64,000 nt of DNA from Akkermansiaceae bacterium (GTDB lineage Bacteria > Verrucomicrobiota > Verrucomicrobiia > Verrucomicrobiales > Akkermansiaceae). The notes under the pieces were generated by a model that was not told the origin of the DNA, did not search any database, and was given only the letters and a program-made list of their open reading frames with translations. The DNA lies in contig JAHCBC010000001.1 of NCBI GenBank assembly GCA_019634595.1, forward strand, positions 1,116,001 to 1,180,000. The letters run 5' to 3'. The translations under genes and the position numbers were made by a program. Position 1 is the stretch's first letter; every line of letters starts with the position of its first letter. Shown piece by piece: positions 31,920-41,053 of the stretch.

Positions 31920-32819
31920 TCAGAGAGAACCGGAAAGCCGTTCGATCTCCGCCCCGGCACGCAGTTCCCCGCGCCAATGCTCAGGCAGGAGGCCGGTGAG
32001 ATCCGCGGCTCCGTGGATGGCTCCCAGAATGAGCGCGCGCGCCGCATTATCCCCGCCCGCCATGGCGTTCTCCACCAGGGCGATGGCAGGATCATCCGGG
32101 TACCTGAGCAACAGATGGCAGACACCCGCGAAGCCCCCATCGATGTCACAGCTCAGCCCGTGGGCCTTGAGGACGGCGGCATTTCCCTCCACCGCATGGA
32201 GGTGTTCCTCCGCAGCGGCGAGCCAGTCCTTCAGATTCCCGTCCAGATCCCGCCCCACCCTGCGGATGGCATCGGGGATGGGTTCCCCCCGCTTCACCGC
32301 CAGCGCCACCCGGGCGAAAAACTCCGCCGCGTCGATGACATCCGGATGGTTGTGGGTGAAGGCCGTGAGCTGCCTGACGGCGGAGAGCAAGGCGGCGTCA
32401 TCATTCCATCTGAGGAGAAACAGCGGTGCGAACCTGCCCGCGCCGGAGAGATCATGCGAGTGCGCCCCCGCCCGGTCCGGTGGCAGCCCGGCCTGCAGGT
32501 TGGCGAGCGTGCCCTTGGTGGAGCCGTCCTTGTAGCTGATGGTGTCCGGGTCCTCCCAATACGCCTTCCACGCCGCGGCGTAGCCGGTCAGGTCGAACTC
32601 CCCGGCATCCACCACGTATTTCAGGAGAACCAGCAACTGGTCGCCATAGTGGGTGAAGTCCCCCGCCTTTTTTCCGGGATGATAGGGCGAGATGGGATCC
32701 TGATAGCGTTCGCGGTCCACGATCTTCCGGGAGATCTCATCCTGATCATAGACCCAGTGGGGTCCCAGGCTGATCGCATCCCCGAGGAAGGCCCCCATCA
32801 CCATGGTTCTGTCTGACAT
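31920..32819 (-). CDS. ADP-ribosylglycohydrolase family protein, 299 aa
   Basis: Likely removes ADP-ribose from a protein or small substrate (DraG/ADPRH fold). Metal-binding motifs are present: MVMGAFLGDAISLGPHWVYD near the start, the YHPGKKAGDFTHYGDQL region and the C-terminal VENAMAGGDNAARALILGAI (Asp pair). The fold length is right. Typical substrates range from ADP-ribosylarginine to other targets; not assignable here. It lies beside the NYN/OST-HTH gene on the same strand. Confidence 0.85.
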   Translation of the reverse strand: MSDRTMVMGAFLGDAISLGPHWVYDQDEISRKIVDRERYQDPISPYHPGKKAGDFTHYGDQLLVLLKYVVDAGEFDLTGYAAAWKAYWEDPDTISYKDGSTKGTLANLQAGLPPDRAGAHSHDLSGAGRFAPLFLLRWNDDAALLSAVRQLTAFTHNHPDVIDAAEFFARVALAVKRGEPIPDAIRRVGRDLDGNLKDWLAAAEEHLHAVEGNAAVLKAHGLSCDIDGGFAGVCHLLLRYPDDPAIALVENAMAGGDNAARALILGAIHGAADLTGLLPEHWRGELRAGAEIERLSGSL

Positions 32820-32870
32820 GGGTCCGAATCTACCGCGGTGACATCCCGCGTCAAAGTCATGTCGCCGGAA

Positions 32871-33629
32871 TCATTTCGCCGCCGGAGGTTTCTTCGGGCC
32901 TTTCTTCAACCGGACAAAGATCTCCGTCTGGTTGCCATTCTTTTCCTGACGGACCTCGAAGAGATCGATGGCGCTGAAAAGATCCACCAGTTTCTTGAAA
33001 CCATACGTGCGGTGGTCGAAGGGACCGAGGTTCGCGATGTGGCTGCCGATGGGGCCGAGCCGCGCCCAGCCCTCCTCATCCTTCGCGCTGTTCACCGCGC
33101 TGCGCAGCGTGCTCATGAGCTTGGAGTTGCCCTTGAGCTGCTTCGTCGCGTCCGACTTCGGCTTGTCCCTGGTGGTGGCCTCCTTGGTTTCATCCTCCAG
33201 GTAAAAGAACCGCGTGCAACTGGCGATGAACGGGTCCGGTGTGTTCCGCCCGCCGAAGCCGAAGACCTGCTTCCCATCCGCGCGCAGCCGCTGGATCAGC
33301 GGCGTGAAGTCACTGTCGGAGGACACCAGGCAGAAGGTGGACACGGAACGGGTGTAGAGGATGTCCATGGCGTCGATGACCAGTGACATGTCGGTCGCGT
33401 TCTTTCCCTTCACCAGGTCGAAGTTCTGCATCGGCTGGATGGAGTTCTGGTGCAGCACGCGCTCCCACCCGGCGAGGGCGGGCTTCTTCCAGTTGCCATA
33501 GGCGCGGCGGATGTTCACCACACCATGCTCCGCCAGTTCGGAAAAGATGAAGTCCACCTTCGCGGCGGGCGAGTTATCCGCGTCGATGAGAAGGGCGATG
33601 CTGTCGGATGGGGTCGGAATGGCAGACAT
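32871..33629 (-). CDS. NYN-domain and OST-HTH/LOTUS protein, 252 aa
   Basis: Probable RNA-binding or RNA-processing protein. The N-terminal NYN (PIN-like) nuclease domain has LLIDADNSPAAKVDFIFSEL, SLVIDAMDILYTRSVSTFCL and VSSDSDFTPLIQRLRADGKQ, so the catalytic acidic residues are kept. The C-terminal OST-HTH/LOTUS domain (LRSAVNSAKDEEGWARLGPI to YGFKKLVDLFSAIDLFEV) binds RNA in other proteins. The start at 33629 is preferred over upstream ATGs in the repeat-rich gap. Confidence 0.85.
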   Translation of the reverse strand: MSAIPTPSDSIALLIDADNSPAAKVDFIFSELAEHGVVNIRRAYGNWKKPALAGWERVLHQNSIQPMQNFDLVKGKNATDMSLVIDAMDILYTRSVSTFCLVSSDSDFTPLIQRLRADGKQVFGFGGRNTPDPFIASCTRFFYLEDETKEATTRDKPKSDATKQLKGNSKLMSTLRSAVNSAKDEEGWARLGPIGSHIANLGPFDHRTYGFKKLVDLFSAIDLFEVRQEKNGNQTEIFVRLKKGPKKPPAAK

Positions 33630-33690
33630 GGATGTTGCGGTCATCCCTGCCATGACATGCACCCGGGGTCGAGCATGGAAGCACCCGAGG

Positions 33691-33796
33691 GTAGCGAAGC
33701 TCGTGAGAGCTTCGGTTGGGGGGAAGTCATGAAGGAACCGGAGCCACTAGGAAGATGGTGAATCCACCCCGCCGAATCTCTCACGAGATTCGCTAC
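33691..33796. repeat. family B REPIN, full copy
   Basis: Opens GTAGCGAAGCTCGTGAGAGC and closes AATCTCTCACGAGATTCGCTAC: two GTAG-headed hairpins in inverted orientation around a ~60-base centre. The full copy at 45041 has a related centre in reverse orientation. Confidence 0.9.
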
Positions 33797-33808
33797 TCCC
33801 ATGATGTA

Positions 33809-34915
33809 TCACTCCCCCAGATCCTCGTTGAAGAAGACCTTGATGAATTTCATCTTCTTCCCTTCGTCGAAGCCGTGTTCCAGCACGCGGTCCGCCTTTG
33901 CGACGGCGGACGGCTTCAGGCGGATCTCCACGCCGGTGTCCAGTTTCATCACGGACTGCTGGAGCTTCTTCTTCACCTTGCTGACGTCCTTCTTGGAAAT
34001 GGAGAACGAGTCGTCGAAACGCTGGCCCTGTTCCTCCTCCACCTGGGCGCGGTGCTCGGCGAAACGCTTCTTCGCATCCGGGGTCTTCAGCACCTCGTCC
34101 TCGAACTCGTGGAGGCTGAACGACTCCTTTTCCTCGAAGTAGGTCAGGGCATCCTTCTCCGCGCCGGAGGTCTCCCACGGCGGCAGGTCGTCATCCTGCT
34201 CCGCGGCGGGCGCGGCGGCGGACGCTTTCTTTTCCTTTTTCTCCTTCTCCAGGAAGGCGACGGCCATGTTGGTGTAGTTCTTCGTCAGGAATGACGGGTC
34301 GGTCACCGGCAGCACGCCGAGGAAGTCCCGCACCCAGAAGCGGGAGTCCGTGCCGGAACGGTCGAAAGTGAGCACGTAGTAGCCCTTGTTCGGAAGGTGG
34401 TCGATGATGAGGCAGCCCTTGTCGATCTTCTCCGGGTTGATCCCCTGCTCCGTGTGCAGGTGCAGGTCCCCGTCCTTCGTCGAGATGCTCAGGAACGGCA
34501 CCACGCTCTCCGACTTCAGGATGCAGATGCCCTGCCTCAGCTCGCCATCGACATCGATTTCCTCGATCAGCGAGATGCACAGGTCGCCGGACTTGATGTT
34601 GGGATGGTTCGACTTCGCGTAAAGCCGCTTGGCGATCTCGCAGCCCTTTTCATACAGGGTGGAGCCATCCGCGAAGATGGTGCGGGCGCAGACGTTCATC
34701 TCGTGCTGTTCCAGCGAGGTGTGGTGGCTGAAACGGTGGGCGAGGAGATTCTTGAACGGCTTCAGGAAAATGGCGGTCAATCCCTCGCGGTCCTCCTCCC
34801 CGACCTTGAAAACGTCCTTCGAGGTTTCCAGCGGTTCATCGCGTTGCGGATGGCCGACTTTGGCGAGGACGAGACCGGTGGCGGAGGCGGAGGTGAAGCG
34901 GATCTTTGCGGACAT
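33809..34915 (-). CDS. nucleoid-associated protein, NdpA/YejK family, 368 aa
   Basis: DNA-associated protein of the NdpA (YejK) family; it binds nucleoid DNA in E. coli, with unclear role. N-terminal alpha/beta region (HPNIKSGDLCISLIEEIDVD; GLTAIFLKPFKNLLAHRFSH), central barrel with SKDGDLHLHTEQGINPEKID-like sequence, and C-terminal coiled region (KKDVSKVKKKLQQSVMKLDT; VEIRLKPSAVAKADRVLEHG). An acidic Ala/Asp-rich linker (KASAAAPAAEQDDDLPPWET) sits between. Length is close to the family. Confidence 0.8.
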   Translation of the reverse strand: MSAKIRFTSASATGLVLAKVGHPQRDEPLETSKDVFKVGEEDREGLTAIFLKPFKNLLAHRFSHHTSLEQHEMNVCARTIFADGSTLYEKGCEIAKRLYAKSNHPNIKSGDLCISLIEEIDVDGELRQGICILKSESVVPFLSISTKDGDLHLHTEQGINPEKIDKGCLIIDHLPNKGYYVLTFDRSGTDSRFWVRDFLGVLPVTDPSFLTKNYTNMAVAFLEKEKKEKKASAAAPAAEQDDDLPPWETSGAEKDALTYFEEKESFSLHEFEDEVLKTPDAKKRFAEHRAQVEEEQGQRFDDSFSISKKDVSKVKKKLQQSVMKLDTGVEIRLKPSAVAKADRVLEHGFDEGKKMKFIKVFFNEDLGE

Positions 34916-35030
34916 GGAATGCGGGGCCGGGACGATAACCGGCGACCGGCATTTGAAAACAGGAAACGTCCGCTTGCCCGGGGTTCCCTCATTTTGCGGC
35001 TTCGACCGCCGGGTGCGCCGATGCTTTCGG

Positions 35031-35112
35031 GACTGGGACCGCGGGATTCATCCCGCTTGGCTTCGCATCCTGGCTGGATTCTCCGGGGCGGGATGAATCC
35101 CGCGGTCCCAGT
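35031..35112. repeat. family C inverted repeat, copy 1
   Basis: GACTGGGACCGCGGGATTCA opens and GATGAATCCCGCGGTCCCAG closes the element. A second, related copy is at 53802-53880. Confidence 0.87.
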
Positions 35113-35120
35113 GATGACGG

Positions 35121-35903
35121 TCACTTCTTCTTCGGCAGTGCGCGGGTGGCGCCGACGGAAATACCGCCGTCCACCAGCAGGAGCTGGCCGGTGATGTAGC
35201 GGCTCTCCTCGGAGGAAAGGAACACGACGGGGCCGTCGAGATCGCCGGTCGCGCCGGGACGCTTGAGGGGGATGCGGTCGCTGAGGTACTCCACCCATTC
35301 CTCGTTCTCATACATCACGGCATTCTGCGCCGTCTTGAACCATCCCGGAGCCAGGCAGTTCACGGTGATGCCGTGGACGCCCCAGTCATCCGCCAGGCTC
35401 ATGGTGAGCTGCTTGCTGCCGCCGCGGCTGGCGCAATACGGGCCGAGACCCGCGTAACCGGCCACGCAGGTGACGGAGCCGATGTTGATGATGCGGCCAT
35501 AGCCCGCCGGGATCATGAATTCCTTCGCCACCTGCTGGGCGACGAAAAAAGTGCCGCGCAGGTTGGTGTCCAGCACCAGGTTCCAGTCGTCCCAGGTGAT
35601 CTCCGTGGCGGGCTTGCGCACGTTGCAGCCCGCGTTGTTCACCAGGATGTCGATCTTCTCCACCTTCGCCTTCACGTTCGCGACGGCTTCCTGGATGCTC
35701 TCGAACGAGCCGACATCGAGGACGACGGGAGTGCACTTGCGCCCCAGCGCCTCCACCTCCGCGGTGATCTTCTGCAGCGACTCGATGCTGCGGCTGGTGA
35801 CGACGAGATCGGCTCCGGCTTTCGCCAGCGTGATGGCAAAGCGTTCACCCAGCCCGCGGCTGGCTCCGGTGACAAGGGCGGTGCGTCCTGTGAGGTCGAA
35901 CAT
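35121..35903 (-). CDS. SDR oxidoreductase, gluconate 5-dehydrogenase-like, 260 aa
   Basis: NAD(P)-dependent short-chain dehydrogenase. The cofactor motif is in ALVTGASRGLGERFAITLAK; the NAG motif is in ILVNNAGCNVRKPATEITWD; the active-site Tyr-x-x-x-Lys is diverged but the GPYCASRGGSKQLTMSLADD segment holds Tyr and Lys. The C-terminal IPLKRPGATGDLDGPVVFLS to DGGISVGATRALPKK is typical of the gluconate 5-dehydrogenase (IdnO) type. It lies 44 bases after the Zn-dehydrogenase gene, as idnO does beside idnD in E. coli, so a role in idonate/gluconate or similar sugar-acid oxidation is plausible. Confidence 0.85.
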   Translation of the reverse strand: MFDLTGRTALVTGASRGLGERFAITLAKAGADLVVTSRSIESLQKITAEVEALGRKCTPVVLDVGSFESIQEAVANVKAKVEKIDILVNNAGCNVRKPATEITWDDWNLVLDTNLRGTFFVAQQVAKEFMIPAGYGRIINIGSVTCVAGYAGLGPYCASRGGSKQLTMSLADDWGVHGITVNCLAPGWFKTAQNAVMYENEEWVEYLSDRIPLKRPGATGDLDGPVVFLSSEESRYITGQLLLVDGGISVGATRALPKKK

Positions 35904-35947
35904 GGGAATGGAGATGGGAGATTGGGTATTGGAAAATTAAGTGTGGA

Positions 35948-36979
35948 TCAGGGTTTCAGCACGACCTTGAGCAGGCCTTCGGTGTTCTTCGCCAGACGGG
36001 CGAACCAGTCGCCGCCTTCGGAAAGCGGGACGGACGCGCTGAGCAGCGGCTCGACGGAAATGGAGCCGTCCTCGATGCGTTGGATCGCCTCCGGATACTC
36101 GCCTGCACACGCGCAGGAACCCTTCACGGAGATCTGGCGCGTCACCACATCCTGGAGCGGGAATGGCACGCTCGGCTGGAGGTTCCCGACAAGGACCGCG
36201 GTGCCGCCCTTGCGCAGGGAGCGGATGGCCAGATCGATGGGAGCAGCGGCACCCACGACCTCGAAGGAAGTGGCCGCGCCGTCTCCGCCGCAGAGCTCCT
36301 TGATGGTGGCGGCGAGGTTTTCCTGCTTCGCGTTGAAGGCATGGCTGGCTCCGAGTTTCTTCGCCAGTTCCAGGCGGGAGTCGTCCAGATCCACAGCGAT
36401 GACCTCCGCCCATCCACGGGCCTTCAGCGACTGGATGACCAGCAGGCCGATGAGGCCCGCGCCCACCACGACGGCAGGCTCATCCGTGATGGCCGGTGCC
36501 AGGTTCACCGCATGCAGGGCGATGGCGACCGGCTCGGCGAAGGCGGCTTTCTCAAAGCTGAGGGTGTCCGGGATGCGGTGCAGGATGCGGGTAGGCAGCA
36601 CGACCTTTTCCGCGAAGCAGCCGTGGCGGCGGTAGTCGCCGCAGGAAACGCCCAGCACCTTCCGGTTCGCGCACAGGTTGAAATTCCCCGCCCCGCACTC
36701 GGGACAATCGCCGCAGAACTCCGTGGAATCCCAGGTGATGCGGTCGCCCACCTTCCAGTCGGTCACGCCCTCGCCCAGCGCGGAGACGATACCGGCAGCC
36801 TCATGGCCCATCACGATCGGCGGGATGCGGCGGCCACTGCGGCCGTCCATGCCGTGGATGTCACTGCCGCAGACCCCGCAGGCCTGGATGTCGATGAGCA
36901 CCTCGCCGTTGCCGGGCGTGGGCGTCGGGAACTCGGTGAACTCGAAAGTCGATGGTGCGGTCAGAAGGAGAGCTTTCAT
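35948..36979 (-). CDS. zinc-dependent alcohol/polyol dehydrogenase, IdnD-like, 343 aa
   Basis: NAD-dependent Zn dehydrogenase of the MDR family. The catalytic Zn site begins at CGVCGSDIHGMDG with GHEAAG, the structural Zn cluster is FCGDCPECGAGNFNLCANRK, and the Rossmann loop is PAVVVGAGLIGLLVIQSLKA. The length (343 aa) and domain plan match E. coli L-idonate 5-dehydrogenase, which is also paired with an SDR of the downstream type. The start is ATG at 36979 with MKALLLTAPSTFEFTEFPTP. Sorbitol or L-threonine dehydrogenase-like activity is a possible alternative. Confidence 0.87.
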   Translation of the reverse strand: MKALLLTAPSTFEFTEFPTPTPGNGEVLIDIQACGVCGSDIHGMDGRSGRRIPPIVMGHEAAGIVSALGEGVTDWKVGDRITWDSTEFCGDCPECGAGNFNLCANRKVLGVSCGDYRRHGCFAEKVVLPTRILHRIPDTLSFEKAAFAEPVAIALHAVNLAPAITDEPAVVVGAGLIGLLVIQSLKARGWAEVIAVDLDDSRLELAKKLGASHAFNAKQENLAATIKELCGGDGAATSFEVVGAAAPIDLAIRSLRKGGTAVLVGNLQPSVPFPLQDVVTRQISVKGSCACAGEYPEAIQRIEDGSISVEPLLSASVPLSEGGDWFARLAKNTEGLLKVVLKP

Positions 36980-37057
36980 GGGCGTGACGGAAGTCTGGAA
37001 GGGAGGGGACGGGAGGTCAAGAGGTAGCGGGAGGGCCACCCGGCGGATCTTCCGGGG

Positions 37058-37214
37058 GCAGGGACCGCACTCCGTGCGGTCCGGCGGATGGCAGCGGACA
37101 ACCGCTTCCGGTGTCGGTGCCGGAAGATGTGATGCGGGATCATCAAACGTGGAATCCGGCCTCCGGGATATCAGGAATTTACCCCACCTGACCGCACGGA
37201 GTGCGGTCCCTGCC
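37058..37214. repeat. family E inverted repeat
   Basis: GCAGGGACCGCACTCCGTGC at the left and CGCACGGAGTGCGGTCCCTG at the right. It fills most of the 310-base gap between the Zn-dehydrogenase and OppD genes; a smaller hairpin of the same type lies at 49811. Confidence 0.85.
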
Positions 37215-37289
37215 CTCCAGCGGTCCGCCTTCCCCGCCATTTCCCGTTTCCATCCCGGCCCATCCGCGCTAGGCTCCACACGATCTCCC

Positions 37290-38264
<975 letters not shown>

Positions 38265-38282
38265 GGCAGGCTGAACCGTGGC

Positions 38283-38327
38283 TGCGGCGTCCCGCCGCAG
38301 GCTGTGGTCGTGGCGTCTCGCCGCGAC
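38283..38327. repeat. two adjacent small GC hairpins
   Basis: TGCGGCGTCCCGCCGCA and GTCGTGGCGTCTCGCCGCGAC, similar in pattern, lie 18 bases after the oppD-like stop. There is no T-run, so they may be REP relics rather than a terminator. Confidence 0.6.
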
Positions 38328-38354
38328 TTTCTTCCTGCATCACCACGTTCCCCT

Positions 38355-38894
38355 TCACGGTTCCCCAAGAAACCGCATCCTCACCTCCGACCAGTTCCTC
38401 ACGCGCGGATAGCGGTCCTCCTTCGCGTTGTGCGGCGCGTCGAAAAGGATCCCCTGCCCTGCGAAGCGTTCGAAGTGGCGCGGTGAGTCATCAATGAGGA
38501 AGTCCGCGTGGATGATGCTCTTGTCCCCGCAGAAGACGATGTTGTGGTCCGGGAAGAACGGCAGGTGTTCCTTGATCCACCCATACTTCTCCGTGAAGGA
38601 ATGCGGATACTCCATCGCCGCGGTGGCGATGAAGACCTCATGGTGTTCCAGCAGCTCGCGGATGACATCCGCGGCCCCTTCCATCACGGGGATCTCCCGG
38701 AAGAAGCCGGGGATGAAAAGCTGGGCACGCACGGCTTCCCGCCGCTCCTCGCTGATGGCGTCGTAAATGTCCACGCCGTGGAGCGACTCCCGGAGAAGCT
38801 CCTCACCGAACTCCGTGCGGTAGATGGCCAGCCGCTTCGCCAGCGTGTCCGCCATCACCTCATCCATATCAATCGCGATGCGCTGTCGTTTCAT
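38355..38894 (-). CDS. 5'(3')-deoxyribonucleotidase-like HAD hydrolase, 179 aa
   Basis: HAD-superfamily phosphatase for nucleotides. The nucleophile/acid pair is in RIAIDMDEVMADTLAKRLAI, the second motif is IATAAM and the Mg-binding motif is ADFLIDDSPRHFERF. Length and the central FFREIPVMEGAADVIRELLE region fit the NT5C family. It likely trims deoxynucleotide monophosphate pools. It is convergent with the OppD gene and shares a tight 12-base gap with the NUDIX gene on the same strand, so the two are probably one operon for nucleotide clean-up. Confidence 0.82.
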   Translation of the reverse strand: MKRQRIAIDMDEVMADTLAKRLAIYRTEFGEELLRESLHGVDIYDAISEERREAVRAQLFIPGFFREIPVMEGAADVIRELLEHHEVFIATAAMEYPHSFTEKYGWIKEHLPFFPDHNIVFCGDKSIIHADFLIDDSPRHFERFAGQGILFDAPHNAKEDRYPRVRNWSEVRMRFLGEP

Positions 38895-38906
38895 GGGGAA
38901 ATCCGG

Positions 38907-39509
38907 TCAGTTGAAAACAGGCGGCAGCGTGGGATCCAAGTGGCGGGCGTAGGCGTCGCGGATATCGACTTCCCGCCCGCGGTGGAGGTCCAGCGGCGGC
39001 AGCGCGTCGATGTCGAAGAACCCCACGCCGAGGCTTTCATGGCTGGTCGTCGGTTCGCCGCCGATGAGGTCGCAGAGGAAGAAGATCTTGTAGATGGCAT
39101 TCGCATTCGGCGCGTAGCCGGCGCGTTCCTTGTCGATGACGGAAACGACGCGCGAGGCCTTCACGATGTAGCCGCTTTCCTCCCGGCATTCCTTTTCCGC
39201 ATTCTCCGCCGGGGAGATGTTCACGTCCGCCCATCCGCCGGGCAGCGTCCACAGGCCGGTGGCCGCCTCCTTGATGAGCAGGATCTCGCTGCCGCGGAAC
39301 ACCACCGCCCGCACATCCACTTTCGGCGTGTCGTAACCGATCTCGTCCGGCCATTTGAAATCCGGCGAGTAGTCCGGCAGCGCCAGCAACTCCCCCGCCA
39401 TCTCCCGCAGCCGCACGAAGCGTTCCCGGTCATACGGATCCTTCGAATAAGTGATCCCCGCCTGGCCGATGGCCGCCAGCTCCCGCGCGAATTCCAACAG
39501 ATTGCTCAC
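38907..39509 (-). CDS. NUDIX hydrolase with N-terminal Nudix_hydro_N domain, 200 aa
   Basis: Hydrolyses a nucleoside diphosphate linked to X. The N-terminal helical domain (LAAIGQAGITYSKDPYDRER) is the Nudix_hydro_N type. The Nudix box follows: GGWADVNISPAENAEKECRE plus ESGYIV, with the catalytic REEs. The start is GTG at 39509 (MSNLLEFARELAAI), since the upstream frame runs through a family D repeat. Substrate is unknown; NADH, ADP-ribose and mutagenic nucleotides are all possible in this family. Confidence 0.85.
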   Translation of the reverse strand: MSNLLEFARELAAIGQAGITYSKDPYDRERFVRLREMAGELLALPDYSPDFKWPDEIGYDTPKVDVRAVVFRGSEILLIKEAATGLWTLPGGWADVNISPAENAEKECREESGYIVKASRVVSVIDKERAGYAPNANAIYKIFFLCDLIGGEPTTSHESLGVGFFDIDALPPLDLHRGREVDIRDAYARHLDPTLPPVFN

Positions 39510-39520
39510 GCGGAAAAAAG

Positions 39521-39725
39521 TAAGGAGGGTGGACACTCCTGTCCACCGTCGGCATTGGCAAATCAGGAAAGATTCACCGCCAAGACGCCAAGGGCGCAAA
39601 GGGAAGAAATGAATCCCTTTTAGATTTGCGGTCAGCTTCGTTTTTCACTGATAACTTATAACCGATAACTTCTTCCTCTTTATTCGCCAATGCCGCCGGA
39701 GGACAGGAGTGTCCTCCCTCCTTAC
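39521..39725. repeat. family D element, copy 2 (about 205 bp)
   Basis: TAAGGAGGGTGGACACTCCT and TGTCCTCCCTCCTTAC ends plus related centre (CAAGACGCCAAGGGCGCAAA; GATTTGCGGTCAGCTT). Copy 1 lies at 9441-9641. Confidence 0.85.
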
Positions 39726-39731
39726 CCCCCC

Positions 39732-40412
39732 TCAATCCGCCTTCATGTAGCGGTATCTCCACGGGTGGTAACCCTTGCCGATCAAGTACGACTTGGAGAT
39801 GCCGCAGGAATGCACGCCCCAGAAAGGCCTCGGCCCCGCTTCGTAGCCGATGATCTCCGTCCGGTCAGCGTTCCACTTTTCGAAGAGGATCACGTGGCCT
39901 TCCTTCAGCAGGATGTCACCGGTCCGCAGTTCATCCCACGACTGCAACGGTGCGCAGATGGAAGGAAGCTCCCGGGTGGAGTAGGGCCGCGGCAGCAGCC
40001 AGCAGCGGGAGACGAATCCGGAGCAGTCGATGCCCACGCTTTCCGTGCTCACCACCGCATCGCCGTTGTCGATCTTCCACTTGGTGGCGACATCCCCCGC
40101 TTTCTTTCCGGCTTCCAGCCCCTTGAAGAAGGACTCCGGGGTGTCGAACCCGCCCCACTTGTAGGGCATGCTTCGCGCCGGCTCCCCCGGCACCCACCAT
40201 CCTCCACGCTCACCATGACGGCTGAGCGAAGTGTCCGGCGTGTCCACGCGGATGCCCTTGGAGTCATTGCCATGCCGTACATGTTGGGCTTCCGGCTGCC
40301 ACTCGAGCTGCTTGTAGCGGAGGGCGATCTCCATCGCCTTTCCGGGGGTGGCTTTCGGCGCGCACGCGAGAAGAAGGAAGGGCAGGACGGCAGGGAGGAG
40401 AAAACGGAGCAT
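39732..40412 (-). CDS. NlpC/P60-like lipoprotein, 226 aa
   Basis: Probable peptidoglycan endopeptidase of the C40 type on the outer or inner membrane. Lipobox in MLRFLLPAVLPFLLLAC (Leu-Leu-Ala-Cys17). The catalytic cysteine is in SVGIDCSGFVSRCW, with the supporting PYSTRELPSICAPLQSW and TGDILLKEGHVILFEKWN (catalytic His). The third polar residue of the triad is not clear. The end at 39732 reads into the adjacent family D element by only a few bases. The gene is divergent from none; its upstream gap is short. Confidence 0.78.
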   Translation of the reverse strand: MLRFLLPAVLPFLLLACAPKATPGKAMEIALRYKQLEWQPEAQHVRHGNDSKGIRVDTPDTSLSRHGERGGWWVPGEPARSMPYKWGGFDTPESFFKGLEAGKKAGDVATKWKIDNGDAVVSTESVGIDCSGFVSRCWLLPRPYSTRELPSICAPLQSWDELRTGDILLKEGHVILFEKWNADRTEIIGYEAGPRPFWGVHSCGISKSYLIGKGYHPWRYRYMKAD

Positions 40413-40473
40413 CAGTGACGGGAGGAATTTCGTGTTGGCCGGACTCTAACGGCTCCCCCTCCGATGGCAGGCA

Positions 40474-41037
40474 CTATTTTCCCCCGATCCGCTTATCCCG
40501 TTTTTCGCGCACCCAGAGAATGGCAACCACCAGCCCGATCAGACCTCCCATGTAGCCCGCGTTGTGGATATAGCCCACACGGGTGAACGCCCTGACATCC
40601 TCCACGCCCAGTTCCGCGCACATCTCCACCCACCGCGCGCCCGTTCCATCCTGGATCAGCCCGAGGAGCCAGCCGAAGGCTCCCGCCGACACGGCCGCAG
40701 CGAGAACCAACAAAAAGCCCTGACCGATTTTCCTCCACGCCACGCCCGCCGGCCATGCCGGAACGGCGATGCGCCCGAGGAACCAGCCTGCGAAGAACCC
40801 GACCCACCAGGTGGCGAGAAAGCCGATCTCCGCGACGAAGACCCGTTCATGCAAGCCGAAGTCCGCCGCACGGAACTGGTCGAACTTGAAGCGGGTGAAA
40901 TACTCCGGGGAGATGGAATAGGTGATCTGGTCATGGAGCATGCCGTAGCAGCCGCTCACCAGCGCACCTGCGACAGCCATCTTCGCCATCAGCAAGGCTT
41001 GGCGCGGCTGGATCTTCGGAAGTAGCAGCGTGATCAT
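40474..41037 (-). CDS. multi-pass membrane hypothetical protein, 187 aa
   Basis: Unrecognised membrane protein with about four helices: ALLMAKMAVAGALVSGCYG, FLATWWVGFFAGWFLGRI, IGQGFLLVLAAAVSAGAFGW and AGYMGGLIGLVVAILWVRE. The polar loops hold CAELGVEDVRAFTR and a Tyr/Asp/Arg-rich segment (ISPEYFTRFKFDQFRAADFG). It lies between the NlpC/P60 gene and the ABC exporter on the same strand, with gaps of ~60 and ~16 bases, so it might be transcribed with the exporter. Confidence 0.7.
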   Translation of the reverse strand: MITLLLPKIQPRQALLMAKMAVAGALVSGCYGMLHDQITYSISPEYFTRFKFDQFRAADFGLHERVFVAEIGFLATWWVGFFAGWFLGRIAVPAWPAGVAWRKIGQGFLLVLAAAVSAGAFGWLLGLIQDGTGARWVEMCAELGVEDVRAFTRVGYIHNAGYMGGLIGLVVAILWVREKRDKRIGGK

Positions 41038-41053
41038 ACCGGCAGCAAGATCA

